DNA from: Strongylocentrotus droebachiensis
Lineage: Eukaryota; Echinodermata; Echinoidea; Camarodonta; Strongylocentrotidae
Length of the DNA: 64,000 nt
Assembly (NCBI GenBank): GCA_035222895.1
Contig: JAVYIG010002120.1
Span: 206,120-270,119, forward strand
Reading direction: 5' to 3'
The notes under the pieces are model-generated. The model did not search any database. It was not told the origin of the DNA and saw nothing but the letters and a program-made list of their open reading frames with translations. A program made the translations under genes and the position numbers. This document shows positions 36,060-48,040 of the stretch, in pieces (position 1 is the stretch's first letter; each line of letters begins with the position of its first letter).

Positions 36060-39000
36060 ATTTATTTTAACCTATTAATGTTGCTATAGTAATAAGAGTC
36101 ATAAGTCTTGTAATTATCTTTATTTGTTTGTATTTCTGAAATTATCATGCCATTTGCTTTACTATGCTTATTTTTCAATACTGAATGTCTTGCTTTACAA
36201 ATAAAAATAAAATTACCAAAACAAAATGATTGAAGGCCTGTTTTATTATTCGTTGCCATTGTAACACATTAACAATTCATGTGTAATTTATAAATTTGAT
36301 AACTTTGCAATTCATAAAATATTTTAATATTAGGCAGAACCCTCACTTAAAGGGTTATGATAAATTTGTAATTAATTCTGGCTACTGGTATCTTTCACAT
36401 AGCCTTGAAGAAAAGTAAAAGAAAAATCCAGAACCTGAAAACTAAACAATTTCGGTGTAAATCTGGATTTCTGCTGTCCAGATTGAAATAATTTGTTGTT
36501 GTACGCTAGTGGCTACAGGACATGGTCTGATAATTCTATCGTGAATAACATGGCGGATTGCTAGACTTAAGTTGTCTGATTTGTTCGTATTGGACATCGA
36601 ATCTGTAGGCTATTCCGAAAAGCATCCCCCCTTTATTGCATTGACGCCCACAGGCGACAAAGCCTTGTTGTCTCTCTTTCTTCTTTTCCATTCTTCTTGT
36701 CCATCGTTCTAATTTTATGTTAAAACCAGCATAATTGACATTTTGGCATTTTTGTTTTATTTATGCCCGAGTGGGTCTAATGGCCTCTAGAGGCCTATAC
36801 ATAAGACCTCCTCCCCAACTGCTGTTTTAACAGAAATAAATCATAATTTAATTACGTATTTATTTCATTTCATTAAACATTTTTCCTGTGATCCAGTCTC
36901 TGTACTTTTTCATTTTCTTTCTTTTCATTTATAACTAAAATGAAGGCAGATATGGGAAGGGTCATGATTGGTCAGAGCAAATTGACGTGTTTGTTTGGAA
37001 TCTTTCAAACTTTTGTATTACTGCATTTGTTAGCCAAGAAAACCTTTTAGAATAAAACAACCTGACTCCCATAGTAGCGTTTTAAACATTGATAAGCCCC
37101 CCCCCCCCCCCAAAAAAAAAAAAACCAAACAGATTATTTTGATTTTATATGATAAATTGCAAGAAATAGAAATTATCAACGGCTTCGATCATTTCTTTAA
37201 AAATAGATTTATAAGCTAATAAAACAATATAGACCTAATAAACTTAAATTTGTTTTACCCCTATTTTCAAACTATTCTCGAATCCTTACAGAGTATAATT
37301 CAGGTTATTTTGCCACCTTTAGAAGTTGTCCGCATCCAATAGACGAAAAGGATTATTTTGTATTTCTTTATCAATTTAAAATTTGCCATTACTGTGCATC
37401 CCTTACAGATTTATAACATTTTTTTTTATTCGGTTGTACTGATTACGAAACTTGAATTGTGGGGCCGGGGGGGGGGGGGGGGGGTGATCGAGGCTCTTTG
37501 CATCATCCCATATCCTCCCTTCATTTTTTTTTTTTTTTTTTGGGGGGGGGAGTGAACTTTAAGGTCACTCTACATGATAGAAAAAACAGATTTTAAATAT
37601 CATAAACTATTTTCTTAATTGTAATGGGTTTCATCAGTATAGTTATTGTTCAATACTGTAAAGACAGTGTAGGACACGGGCGAGCTGATGTGGATAGCGA
37701 ATTTTTGGAATCATTGGAATTTTTATTTCAAAATAATTATAGCGCAAATTCCCTCACAGTCATCGTCCTTGCATTAAAACTAACGTTGTAGCGTTTTGGG
37801 AAAATAAACCTTGAATTTCTGGTACACCTGCCCTCGCTTTCTATCAGCACAAATAGTGAAGATATAGCAATTCTGATACAGAAAGAGAAAAAGATTTGCG
37901 AGCGAGCGAGCAAGCCAAAATAATGAAGTTTTTTTCACAGAAATGTTTTTTCTTCTTTTTCATCCAGCATAATTCTATTGTCAAGGAGGGGTGTACAAAT
38001 TGGCGATTATGGAGGAGGATTATTGTTTACTTTCCTTCATAAGACACAAAGTGTAATATACACGTTGGTCGCCTTTCTATCACAATGGATTACCATCTTT
38101 ATCAGAAAGGAACTTGGATTATGATAATAATCGAGAACATACTTTGTGAGCAAGCGAGTGATCTGGAATTTTTTTTAAAACTTCGTCATAGAACGCTTGT
38201 TTTTATATCCAGAGATATTTTGTATTCATATATAGATTGACTTTTTGAAATAGTGATAAAAAATATCATCATTGTCTGGAATATACTGTTACAATGAAGA
38301 TCCTGGTGATAAATACAATGAAAATAAATAGTGCTTGAATGAAATAAGTATAACTAGAGATGATATATTCCTTTCCCTTAACTAAGATATTACCTTTAAA
38401 TAAACTGATTTGAAGTACGGTGTTAAACCTAGTGTTGGTGCTTAATTTCCCGTACAACACCTCTTAACTAAAACTTGAAGTCACACATTCTTTCACTACA
38501 CAAGTCCACAACAAACGGGTGCAAACACACTTAAACACATGCCTGTTGTGGAAGGTTATTAATACTACTCGATCAATGGTCGAAGGGGTCCTCCAAGCAA
38601 TTTTACACAACAATGGAGAAATAGGTTGCTTTAAGATAGGCACTTTGTTTGGCCCTCACTCCATCCATAAAAAGCAAAGAAAACACTAACAGAATCGTAC
38701 GAGACTCTTTGCAATAAAATCTTTTTATTTCCCAACAATGTCTTTACAATCTTAATCTTTTGAATCTTACAAAAACTGCCTAAGCCATTAAATACAAGTT
38801 GTTCACCCCGTGGTTGGGTACTCTGCATACGCTGATAATTACATAATGGATTTTATTCAAAAAATGGCTGAGGTGATGGAAATCTATTACATTCTTTTTA
38901 AACCTTGCACTCAACAAATCCAATCCGTTCCTTTGAATTTCAAAGAGAGAGGACTTAGAGCCATAGAAATTAAATTACACATTATACAGGACATGATTAA

Positions 39001-39500
39001 TCACTTCAACTTTCCTTGCCCTAGTATGGCAATCATTGTAAAAATGCTTAACACCTTCTTTTACTTCCCACAAAGTGACAAAAATAAAATAGTGCAGAAG
39101 GAAAACACACCAACATTGAAACATTGTTGGTGTTAGATCACAAGCCGATTAATATACTTACTGGCCTTACTGGCCTTAAATTTTTACAAATGTACACATT
39201 TCCATGTACCTTTACTCAATTTGTATTATAATGTAAACGATATTGTGATGGTCTTTGCCTAATTTTAGTTTGCATTCTTTCCTCTAGCTTTATCTTCTAA
39301 TTTACTATTCTAATTTAGTAAATGTTTGTATAAATATAATTTTGATTTCTATCTCTTCCCCTATGTCATAGCCTCCATTCTTGCTCTCCCTTCCTCATGT
39401 TAGTCTATCTCTCTTTCTCTCTCTCTGTAATGATAACCCCTCTATCAATCTTTTCGCCATCAACTCTTGATATGTTCCTCCTCTTCTCCTTCTCGTTCAT
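36060..39500. other. Gene-free interval inside the insertion
   Basis: AT-rich DNA with poly-C/poly-A (37100) and poly-G (37465, 37545) runs. The 108-codon plus-strand ORF at 38810-39136 has no recognisable domain, and its composition matches the flanks, so it is not called. Confidence 0.45.
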
Positions 39501-39526
39501 CATCACGATCATCATCATCATCTCAA

Positions 39527-39574
39527 AACTGTATTAATCAATCTATAAGACTCTTTAGATTGATCAATACAGTT
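39527..39574. repeat. Short perfect-type hairpin
   Basis: AACTGTATTAATCAATCTA and TAGATTGATCAATACAGTT pair over 19 bp with one mismatch around a 10-base loop. It could be a small MITE end or an RNA hairpin. No flanking evidence decides. Confidence 0.5.
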
Positions 39575-40138
39575 CTTATAACATATGACCTTTATGTACA
39601 AACAATAAACCAAATGGTCACAATCATTTAATAAAAAGTGGTAAGAACAATTATTCCAACTCTATGGGCAACAACGTAATCTCCATTTTCTCCTCGTTCA
39701 AATATTGGCTTCTTTTTCATTCTTTACTTGTGTTACTTCTCTATCTCTCTGACTATACTCACAAGAAAGTAGAATCAAAGGTTTGACATGAAACAGTCTA
39801 GAAAATGAACTAAATTTATTCAAGTATCAAATGATTTTGAATTACAGACGTCTTTCTCCCACGAGATGAAACAAATATCTCCCTAACCAAAAACTGGCAA
39901 AATAACTAAATGCCTTTCCCTCTTTATAGTCTCTCATTCTTCCCTCTAGTGATGGAGGGTCCTTATCCACTAGGTACACACAAATGTCTCTATACATAGT
40001 AGACGACCAGCTCTGCAGTCTGCATGCCTCCCCCCCCCCCCCCCCCCCCCTCTCCATCCATCGTCCAGTTTATCTCTACCTCGGATGGCTGAACAGCTAC
40101 CGCCAGCGTCAAGGCAGAGAACACCCATAAAATAATGA

Positions 40139-41332
40139 CTACTCGATTTCCAAGCTTAAGTCCCCTCCTTGTAGAAAGTCACGTAACACTTCTGTTGTCC
40201 ATTGTGAAATGAGCTCTCTCGTAGCTTCTACGTTATCTTCTGATTCATCGGCCATAGTGTTCGATGATGCTGCAACTGATAAATAAAAGGAAAAAGAAAA
40301 TCAAATTTAAGTTTGTGACAAAAGAACCATCATCACTTCTTCAACACTAGATCGTGTAGCAGACGTGTATGCAGGGGGGAGGGAGTTTCGGGGGTTGAAC
40401 CCCCCCCCCCCCCTCCTCCAATTTTGTTTATGTGTGTGTGTGTGTTTTTGAGGAAACCCCCCCCCCCTCACTTTTTTAATAACAAAAATAAATTAAACAT
40501 TTTTTGTGCTAAAGGGTGACCCAAAAAAGGTGACCTTACCCCCCACCAACTGAACGAAATATTGGTCTGCCAAATGTTCATATTTTCGGGGAAAAAAAGA
40601 AGGAAAAAAAAAGTGCTCTTACCACCCCCCGGCTTATATTCACCGGCTGGCCGAGTCGTTGTGAAATTGACTGCGTGATTTTCACATATTACCCCCCAGC
40701 CCCCCCCCCCCCCCCCCCTCGAAAAAATCCTCTGTACGCCCCCGTCATGTAGATCCTCAAGTAGAGCTCATTGATATCATATCGACAAATCTATCGTTTT
40801 CATGGCCTCTTTTACTTTCTTACATTTATGATTTCTAATTGCAATCACTATCTAGAGGTCTAGGCCTAACTGTCGGCCATTCTAGTAGACCCTATTCCAT
40901 TATCAATTATAGGACCTAGAAAGTCTATTCATATTTCATGAGACATAAATCTCATATTACTGTACATTTCTACCTAAAACACGAGTGTTAAGCAGCTTAA
41001 AAGGCAATCAGTCTACTTAAAATGCACACACATTTGAACATACGGGACTAGATCTAGGCCTACATTTACTAAAGTTGGATCTCGGCCCACCCTCATTACG
41101 TCGTATTATCAGCTTTATTAGTCATAAAATGAATAACCACAAACTTTGGTTTCTTACCGTACAAATGGATTGGAAGAAAATCACTGCAGAATAGCGGACT
41201 ATGTATAAGATTATATGATGTTGATTCGATAAGAATCCCGTTGTTCAGTTGTTTGCAACAACAGGACAGCTGATCACGGCGAAGGTGAAAATGGACTAGA
41301 ATTATGTCCCGGCATGCTTTGCGATGAAACAT
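40139..41332 (-). CDS. Candidate two-exon small gene of the 10.5-kb insertion
   Basis: Exon 1 ends at 41158 with a good donor (TACG/GTAAGAAA). A pyrimidine-rich stretch and TTTATCAG precede exon 2 at 40275. The second exon encodes MADESEDNVEATRELISQW and then EVLRDFLQGGDLSLEIE, stop at 40139. The acidic start and LRDFL helix resemble the N-terminal SAP-like segments of some transposon proteins; this is an impression, not a domain match. An open frame from 41332 (MFHRKACRD) joins exon 2 in frame, but exon 1 may be 5' UTR. It reads inward from the right terminus of the insertion, as a transposon's own gene would. No further coding exon was found to the left. Confidence 0.3.
40362..40746. mobile_element. 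Poly-C-rich MITE-like element
   Basis: Starts GACGTGTATGCAGGGGGG and ends CCTCTGTACGCCCCCGTC, imperfect inverted ends. It is filled with C runs. It lies in the intron of the candidate gene at 40139-41332 and is related in type to 16853 and 58706. Confidence 0.55.
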
Positions 41333-41339
41333 GCAGCAA

Positions 41340-41536
41340 GCGGAGACCGTATACCACTCATAAAAACGATACCTTCAGAATGGAACGATAGCTGCAAAAC
41401 GGAACACTATCTGCCAGCCACTCTGCGTGGTGGGTTACAATATCTGCCGGCAGATTTTGTGACGGGAACAATATCTGCCGGCGGATTTTGTTCCGCGAAC
41501 ACGATCCGCCAGTCACACTAAACGCCGTCACACCGG
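41340..41536 (-). repeat. Right terminus of the insertion with subterminal repeats
   Basis: Reading inward on the minus strand: CCGGTGTGACGGC, GGCGGATCGTGTTCGCGG, then direct repeats of the type CCGGCAGATATTGT. These are likely transposase-binding repeats, by analogy with DNA transposons. The gene B reading frame ends inside this terminus. Confidence 0.6.
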
Positions 41537-44500
41537 CAGTCAGCAAACGCAAACGTATTTTCAGTGGCCAATGAGAGACCTTGACTACGCGTCTCCGCGC
41601 CATCCTTTTTAGTCAGGACATGGTAGAAATTGGATTCCACCTCCGGCATGCTATCCATGATATCTTCCGCGATGACCGGTTCTCCGTCTCTTCGAATTTG
41701 TGTTTGTGATGTTGACTCGACACCAGAGGGCACCATATTGCGTGGAGGAAGCTGAGGCACATGGCTGGTTGTATGTGGGTCATTGGTAGGGCGCTCTTCG
41801 CTATCTTGGGATGGAGCATGAGCACGCCATCTACGGGAATGATTGCGAGGTGAGTAGACCACCCGACGATCACTTTGTCTGACATTTATGAAAGCAAACG
41901 GAAGATGTGAGCGAAGAATAGGAAATTGTCATGTTTAACAAGGTGAGGGAACCGAAGTGCCTAACATCATATTTGCTCGTCGTCCCAGTTACTGGTTTTA
42001 AAAAACAAAGCTGAGCATGAGGTTCACCGATAAATTATTCAAGCAACAGTCTGGAGCAGGGGCAAATTCAGTGTTTTGGTCTGGTGTGATCCCCACTCCA
42101 TTAATGGGTTCAAAATTGTTTGGAACCAGTCACATTGTCAGCTTGGCAAGTATGACGCCACACGTCAGTAATTTAGTGTACATTGCATGTAAATCTTGTT
42201 TGTAATTAGTGGTAATCGGTCATTCTAGGTCAAAAGGTGACGGACAAGGCTATTGGAATGTCGTTATAATGATTTTTCGAAAGTTTTTTACGAACGTGTA
42301 AGTAGTGGACATACCTTAAACAAGCGAAGAGGATGATTAGGACTATGATGACGGCCGAACCTATCCCAGCAGCAATATAGATTGTACTCAAATCACTAGC
42401 AGGTGGCCCTTCTGTTCTTGACGATCATTGCGGAAGAAGAGATGAAACCAAACATGAATTAAATTGTTTGGAAATTCGTTGGTACTTTCAATTAGAACAT
42501 TCTTTAAGCAAGGCACCAATATCTATAACATGAAATAGGACCGACATTATTGCAGAAGAGATCCGCAATGAAATAATTAAAGGAAGTAATCACAGATTTG
42601 CTAGCCCTCAAAAACTTATTCAATTTTTTGCTTTGTAGCAGCAGTAAAATGAGTTCATGGAGGGAGGCGCACAATTTCTGATCTAGAGACTCTGGTTTTC
42701 TTAAAGTGAAAATTGAAGCCTTTTTTTTTGGTACAAATTAAATGGGGTGAATAAACTAATTCCAGTTGCAAAATTAAAATGGAAAAGAAAATGTCTGCAA
42801 TTTGTTCATAATAAATATTTCACACTTAACTAATTTCGATAGATTAGTGTCTGATAGGAAAATACAGTATTTGGCGAATACATACCATCTTGTTCATCAT
42901 TGGTACTTTCACTGCACTTGCTCTTCGATGCGTTTACCGATTTAACTACAAGGACAAGACAATACAAATGATGCGAGAAAGGTGTATTTATATATACGCT
43001 CTGATTTCACTCAACCTATTTCATTTTTTGTCCATGTGTGCATTTATTACATGATGGATATTTGTTCATTCTCGTTTATCGTTATATGTACTGCGCGTAT
43101 TGTATTGTTTGTCTTTGTTCTGTATATCAATACATTTGCATACTTATACATAGGCCTTTTTGAAATATTATAGATGTGTCCTTTTAATGCAAATAAGGAA
43201 TTAATGATTGAGTTAACAAAAGAAAAAAAAGTCAAGGAAAAATGATACTGCATTAGACAGAGAATACAAACAGACAAAAAGACCCCCAAAAAAGAGAAGA
43301 TAGAATAGACTTGCTCGAGGCTTTTTTTAATATATAATGAAAAGTGATATAACTCTGATTTGTCAGGATACAGACATGTATAAGGTATTATCACCTGGGT
43401 GTGAACTTGAAATAGAGGCGTTAAACAATAGAACACATTTAATAATCATATTTTGGGGTGCTAATTTACAATAACAGATATCTTTCAAAATAGAAATTGA
43501 AAGGCGAATGAATATGATAAATCAAAGAGTGAATCAATCAATCAATCACTGAAAAAACGATTAATAAGTAATAAAATAACAATTAAATGGATGAACTGAC
43601 AATAGCATTGAAAGTAATTTGTATTACATGATAAAACAAACGACCAACAAACATACATGCCGATGTATTTGGAATTAGAACATGCAACATTCTTACAATT
43701 AATCTGTTCTGTTCATCATCTGATAAGAAGATGTTATCAGTTGTATAGTATTGTGAGTGCCTTCAAGACTGCTATTTAATAGCTTCCCTATCTTACAATT
43801 GTTGTTTCTTCAATTCTCAAAACCAGCAGAGACGATGTTCTTTTGATAAAGTTAGTCATTCTTCCATTTACCTATTTCATTGAAACTTATTTAAATATTG
43901 GCATTTATTTTGCATGATAAAATTGAAGTCTTACCAACATAGTGTGACACTCCAGTAAAACCACCGCAGTATCTTTCCAAATCATGCCTGCATGGTATGC
44001 CACAGTTCGTGTCGTCCAGCGGCTTGGCAGAACATCTTAGCTCACAGGAGCAAGCACATTCTGTTCGGTTGTACAGTGCTGCAATTTTGAATCCATGTTC
44101 TTTACATGTTGCTGTGCAAGTGTCTGGTGTTGTTGATTCTCCGAGGATTGCATGGTAGTCAACTTCTAAACAAACTTGAGGAAAGCAACCGATGTAATCA
44201 CCATCTGAAAAAGGTGACAAATTTACAGGCACAAAGTCAAGTTGGTATAATTAATGTTTGGTGATGTTTAAGATATTACAATAAGATGGCGATAGGGATG
44301 ACAGTGTTCTAGGTACGGGGTACGATTTTCTGCCAGCCGAGGGCACTCGCGTCCTTTGACAGGACATTTAGACAATATCTGCTGCACTCAACCAAGGTTT
44401 TGTAATTGCGGAGTGGTATGATGTATTCCTTGTATATCCTGAGCGCAGCGGCTGCAAGAGCTGAAGCCAGGATCGATTCAGATCAAATGCGATAAAAATG

Positions 44501-44658
44501 ATATTCTACATTTTAAATCAATGCATTAAAATGGAAAAGACCGTACCTTTTGCATGTCTATCGTTCAGGCCATTGGGAGGTTGAAAATCTGTAGTTTTAT
44601 CATCACTACTGCAAGCCATCGGTCTTAAAACTAAGCAGAGCACCAATAGTCCATACAT
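41518..44658 (-). CDS. WSC-domain type I membrane receptor, gene B (299 aa, tail truncated by insertion)
   Basis: Five exons: 44658-44547 (MYGLLVLCLVLRPMACSS signal peptide, propeptide ending RHAK), 44204-43935 (WSC), 42945-42886 (60-nt stalk with one Cys), 42411-42315 (transmembrane, acceptor AAGAACAG), 41878-41518 (tail). Total 900 nt in one frame. WSC occupies residues 38-127, with DGDYIGCF, NRTECACSC and 11 Cys. The helix at about 158-179 is almost identical to that of gene A, then basic NHSRRWRAH. The tail matches A at SEERPTNDP, then diverges. The last residues (CRCDGV, stop TAG) come from the terminal inverted repeat of the 31046-41536 element, so the natural tail end is lost; a likely remnant is at 31045-30911. 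It may still make a surface receptor with a 120-residue tail that includes FYHVL. Introns and promoter are shared with A and E. Confidence 0.85.
44310..44470 (+). repeat. SINE-like repeat, intron 1 of gene B
   Basis: GGGCACTCGCGTCCTTTGAC is shared with the gene A copy. A decayed B-box (GGGTACGATTTTC) precedes it. It fills most of the 342-bp intron. Confidence 0.55.
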
Positions 44659-45040
44659 TCCTATATTTATATCGAACTCCGTATTGTCACCTTGCATAAA
44701 ATAGTATTATTGGTTTGAAAAGACGTGTATGTGTACTCTCTAAAACACGGAACCGTTCTTTCTCAAAGGACCGTGTTCCTCAGGTGTGTCAGATTTCTAT
44801 AAACATGGCGATGCAGAACGATAAAACCTTTGTTTCTAAACCACCACGTGATACAAACCAAAGCACTTCATTCAAAACTGTCATTATGTTTTTACTAATT
44901 TGTGCGAAACCACAATCTATCTTCGTAACAGCTCACTTCCGAAAAGGGCGTAGGGAATAAGGTATGCCAATTGATACGGATAGCTCTAATTGCATCAAGT
45001 GTGTGCAGTCACGTACTCTAATATCACTCTTTTACCGAGC
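44659..45040 (-). promoter_or_regulatory. Conserved 5' flank of gene B with E-box
   Basis: Aligns with the E and A flanks. CACGTG is at 44845-44850, about 190 bp before the ATG, and GTGCGAAACCACAATCTATC is shared with gene A with one change. Confidence 0.5.
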
Positions 45041-46880
45041 GATGAAAATACACTTATGTATCAATGGAAAGCTGATTAGACGTACAATTTTAAAAAATCA
45101 TGTTTCATTTCGTTATTGTACAATAAGCAGATAAAGACTTCATGCTTAGCCCCCTCTGAATTTGGGGTAAACAAATTACGAGTAAGCCACTATCATGATG
45201 ACGGCATCGTATAAAGAGCAGCCAGCTCGATTGTAGTATATGCAAGCTCAACGCGGACGGAGAATCTGCGGTTCGTGTGCAAAATCGAGTAGCTACTATA
45301 GTAACTGCCCCCTCCCCCTTTCAACACACAAGCACACCCACGCACACATGTCTGCTAACATTCTCAACTCAAGAAATATACTAAAAAAGTAGGTTAACCA
45401 GGCTGCAAAATAGAGTCACACCCACACGCGCACACAGAAACGCACACTCACAAAAACGCGCACACTTATTACTGTATTTTCTTCTGTCTTTCTGTCTGTC
45501 TCTCATTTTATGTATACAGATTGTCCGGTAGGAAGTAAAGACATAATTATACTGCATTTATTACCTGGATTCTCTCATTCAGATTGGATGAAAGCTGGGA
45601 CCACTTGATTCTCGTAGGCAACTGGCTTGATGAAATGAAGTTGACCTTTCCTTACTTAAGTTCAAGCCATGATTTTACGTCCGCTTTATTTTGTTCTTGA
45701 CAACTTGTGGATAAATTACCATCTTCTCGTAATTAAAACATTAGGGCCCCGTCTTATTATAAAGAGTTGCAATTGATCCGAATCAATCGCAAGTTTACAG
45801 TCTTATATATCTTATGTACATAGCTCCGATTGATATCAGTTGCAGTCTTTGTAAGACGGGGGCCAAGATCACAACAAAGAACAGCCAAAGATGAGTCCAT
45901 TAGAAAATAAAAAGTTAGGTAATTAGGAAGTTGATGTAATTGAAATCTAACATTTGCAATCGTGATAGGCAGTCAAGGTATCCGATGTTTTTAATTATGT
46001 ATTTCTCCATTCGTCAAAATGCCAAAAAATACTCTAGATATATTTTTCTTATCTGATTATTACCTTGTATTCATTACGCAACAGACACATTAAACTCGTA
46101 TATATAAATATATGTATATATATTCAAATTGTGTATTATCCGGCAAGAAGAACATGTCTGTCTCATCGTTCAAAGTAGTCCAAAAAAGGGACTTTCAGAG
46201 AAAATGTTCGTATTCCGAATAAAATGCGGTCCAATCGTATATTTATTGTTCTGGCGTCTCCCAGGTATCTCTCCTATGACCGATCATAGTTTGCCATTTT
46301 ATTTAAATGATGTGTGTTAGTAGAGTCTTCATAAACACTCTTAATTATATTATCTTCCACACCCACCTATGTAGTTTATAGACATTGGGAAACTCACCTG
46401 TCAAGGCATTTATTTGTTTAGAGAGCACTGACCTGCTAGCGTGAAGTTGTTTGGGCCTTTTTGTTTTGGCCTCCGGCCGATAGATCATGATTCAATTTGT
46501 TTACATTACGTTGGTGCATGGGTACTTGAGGAGTCTCGCGGCACTCTGATACCTTCTTTGATTTGGAAATCTTCTGACTGGTTAGCCATTGCCTGTCTTC
46601 GGAGAGGTCGTTTTATGAAGCGGCCCAATATGACTAAAGCAGTGAACGTGACGCAGGAACATCCACAGCAGAAATGATTACTGAAAATCGACGGTTCACT
46701 TCAACAGTTGCATTTCCTTGTCGGACTAGAACAAATAAAGAGCAAAAAACATAGCAACAATCAAAACGCTGATTCAGGATCGTTTGGAAATAAAGCCTTG
46801 TTTAACACAATAGAAACGAAATAATATATTTATTTACTTCAAGTAAAACAATAAATGTATTTATGTTACTCTTAATGTTT
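45041..46880. other. Interval between genes C and B
   Basis: I searched for stalk and transmembrane exons of gene C and found none. A CA-rich tract lies at 45320-45470, a MITE at 45744-45867 and a TA-rich tract near 46100. Plus-strand ORFs 46129-46320 and 46441-46677 are not recognised. Confidence 0.45.
45744..45867. mobile_element. Short hairpin MITE
   Basis: GGGCCCCGTCTTATTATAAA then GAGTTGCAATTGATC at the left mirrors GATTGATATCAGTTGCAG then TCTTTGTAAGACGGGGGCC at the right. It is 124 bp with long inverted ends and no ORF. Confidence 0.75.
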
Positions 46881-47043
46881 TGCTAATTACCAAAACTATG
46901 GAAACTAAACTCATCAGTAACGAACACCACTAAAACCAACTCAAAATCCGAATTTTGGCGATTCGCGATACCATACTTTTTGTTGGGCCTGCTATTTATT
47001 TGGTGGGCCCTGTTGGTGTGAGTGAGATATAACATTAACTTAC

Positions 47044-48040
47044 CGGCATAAATAGAGGCTCCATCATAACCACCACAAAATATTGTCAAGTCCCCTTCGC
47101 AGGGCAAGCCACAGCTCTCATCTTCCAGTTTCTTGTTCATACATGTCTGCTCGCAGGAGCAAGCACATTCAGTCCGGTTGTGTATAGCGACGTATGGAAA
47201 CCCATGTTCTTTACATGTTGCAGTGCAGGAGTCGGGTGTGATGGACTCTGAGATATTGACGACGTAGTCGAAGTGTAAGCATCCAAGCTCATAGCAACCG
47301 ATGTAATCACCATCTGTAAAAGAAAAAAAACATCTCTGAAACGAGTGATACTCTAGGCAATTAAATGATACATAATTCATTGCTTTAGAAGATGTTACTC
47401 TCTATTTCGTGATTTTATAATCATTTGTAAATAACGTTTTTTTTTTAGATATGGACATAATAAATCTTGTCGCCTTAAATTTGTAGACTTCCTAGAATAG
47501 AATGTAAGCGATAACAAGAAAATCACATTATCATAGGAAAACACCAATTGTAAATTTTCTGTTCTTGTCAATAATTTTTAGTTTCATATTGTATAGCAGT
47601 AGCATGCCTACAATACAGGTTGAAATCAAATCTCATCCATTGATAGCTTACGAAATGTCTTTTTTCAGAAAAAATAATTTACTTCAAATATATGTTTTTT
47701 CACTGATCCTATGTAGCCGGCTAAAATCCATATTGTTCATCCGATGTTGTTTAAAGATTCAACTCCAAAAATTTGACGAGAGTAAACTATTAAATACATC
47801 CTATACAAGTCAGATCATTTCTAGTTTTGGTAAACATATTACAATATAATAGCTTATTGTCATCAAATGTATAATATAATATTTGAAATTTAGGTAGCTG
47901 ATATTTACTTTAACAAAAGGATACTTACCTTTAGCAGATCTCTCATCTAATTCGTCTGCAGTAAATGTGGCATTTTCATCACCTATAATACCATTTACAC
48001 TTAGGCTTAGGGCAAGTATGAAAAGAAGAATTCCATCCAT
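47044..48040 (-). CDS. WSC-domain protein gene C (signal and WSC exons only)
   Basis: Exon 1 (48040-47929, 112 nt) encodes signal peptide MDGILLFILALSLSVNG and a propeptide ending ERSAK. Exon 2 (47313-47044, 270 nt, phase 1-1) encodes a WSC domain with DGDYIGCYELGC, glycosylation sites NIS and NRT, NRTECACSC, 11 Cys and GGYDGASIYAG. It is more diverged than E, A and B. Donor GGTAAG is intact, yet no stalk, membrane or tail exon is seen before the gene B promoter at 45040. Options: exons lost; splicing onto the WSC or stalk exon of gene B (same strand, same phase 1, giving a two-WSC or hybrid receptor); or read-through of the donor, which stays open for 53 more codons to 46883 and would give a secreted form. 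Confidence 0.78.

Larger units (their letters stand above)
31046..41536. mobile_element. 10.5-kb insertion with matching terminal inverted repeats inside gene B
   Basis: The left end reads CCGGTGTGACGGC, then GGCGGATCGTGTTC and GGAACAAAATC. The right end read inward on the minus strand gives CCGGTGTGACGGC, GGCGGATCGTGTTC and GGAACAAAATC at the same spacing over ~60 bp. Subterminal GGCAGATATTGT-type repeats follow on the right. The interior holds nested repeats and a candidate small minus-strand gene reading inward from the right end. Flanking 8-mers (GCTGACTG and TCTTACAT on the minus strand) agree at only four positions, so a target duplication is not proven. No transposase domain was recognised, so the superfamily is unassigned. 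Confidence 0.6.

Noticed and set aside
38810-39136. 108-codon plus-strand ORF
   Set aside because: No domain, no splice or promoter context, composition like the flanks; recorded but not called.
31046-41536. Retroviral or LTR origin for the 10.5-kb insertion
   Set aside because: The ends are inverted, not direct, repeats, and no gag/pol-type frame was seen.
46441-46677. 78-codon plus-strand ORF upstream of gene B
   Set aside because: Not recognised; opposite strand to the gene cluster and no supporting signals.
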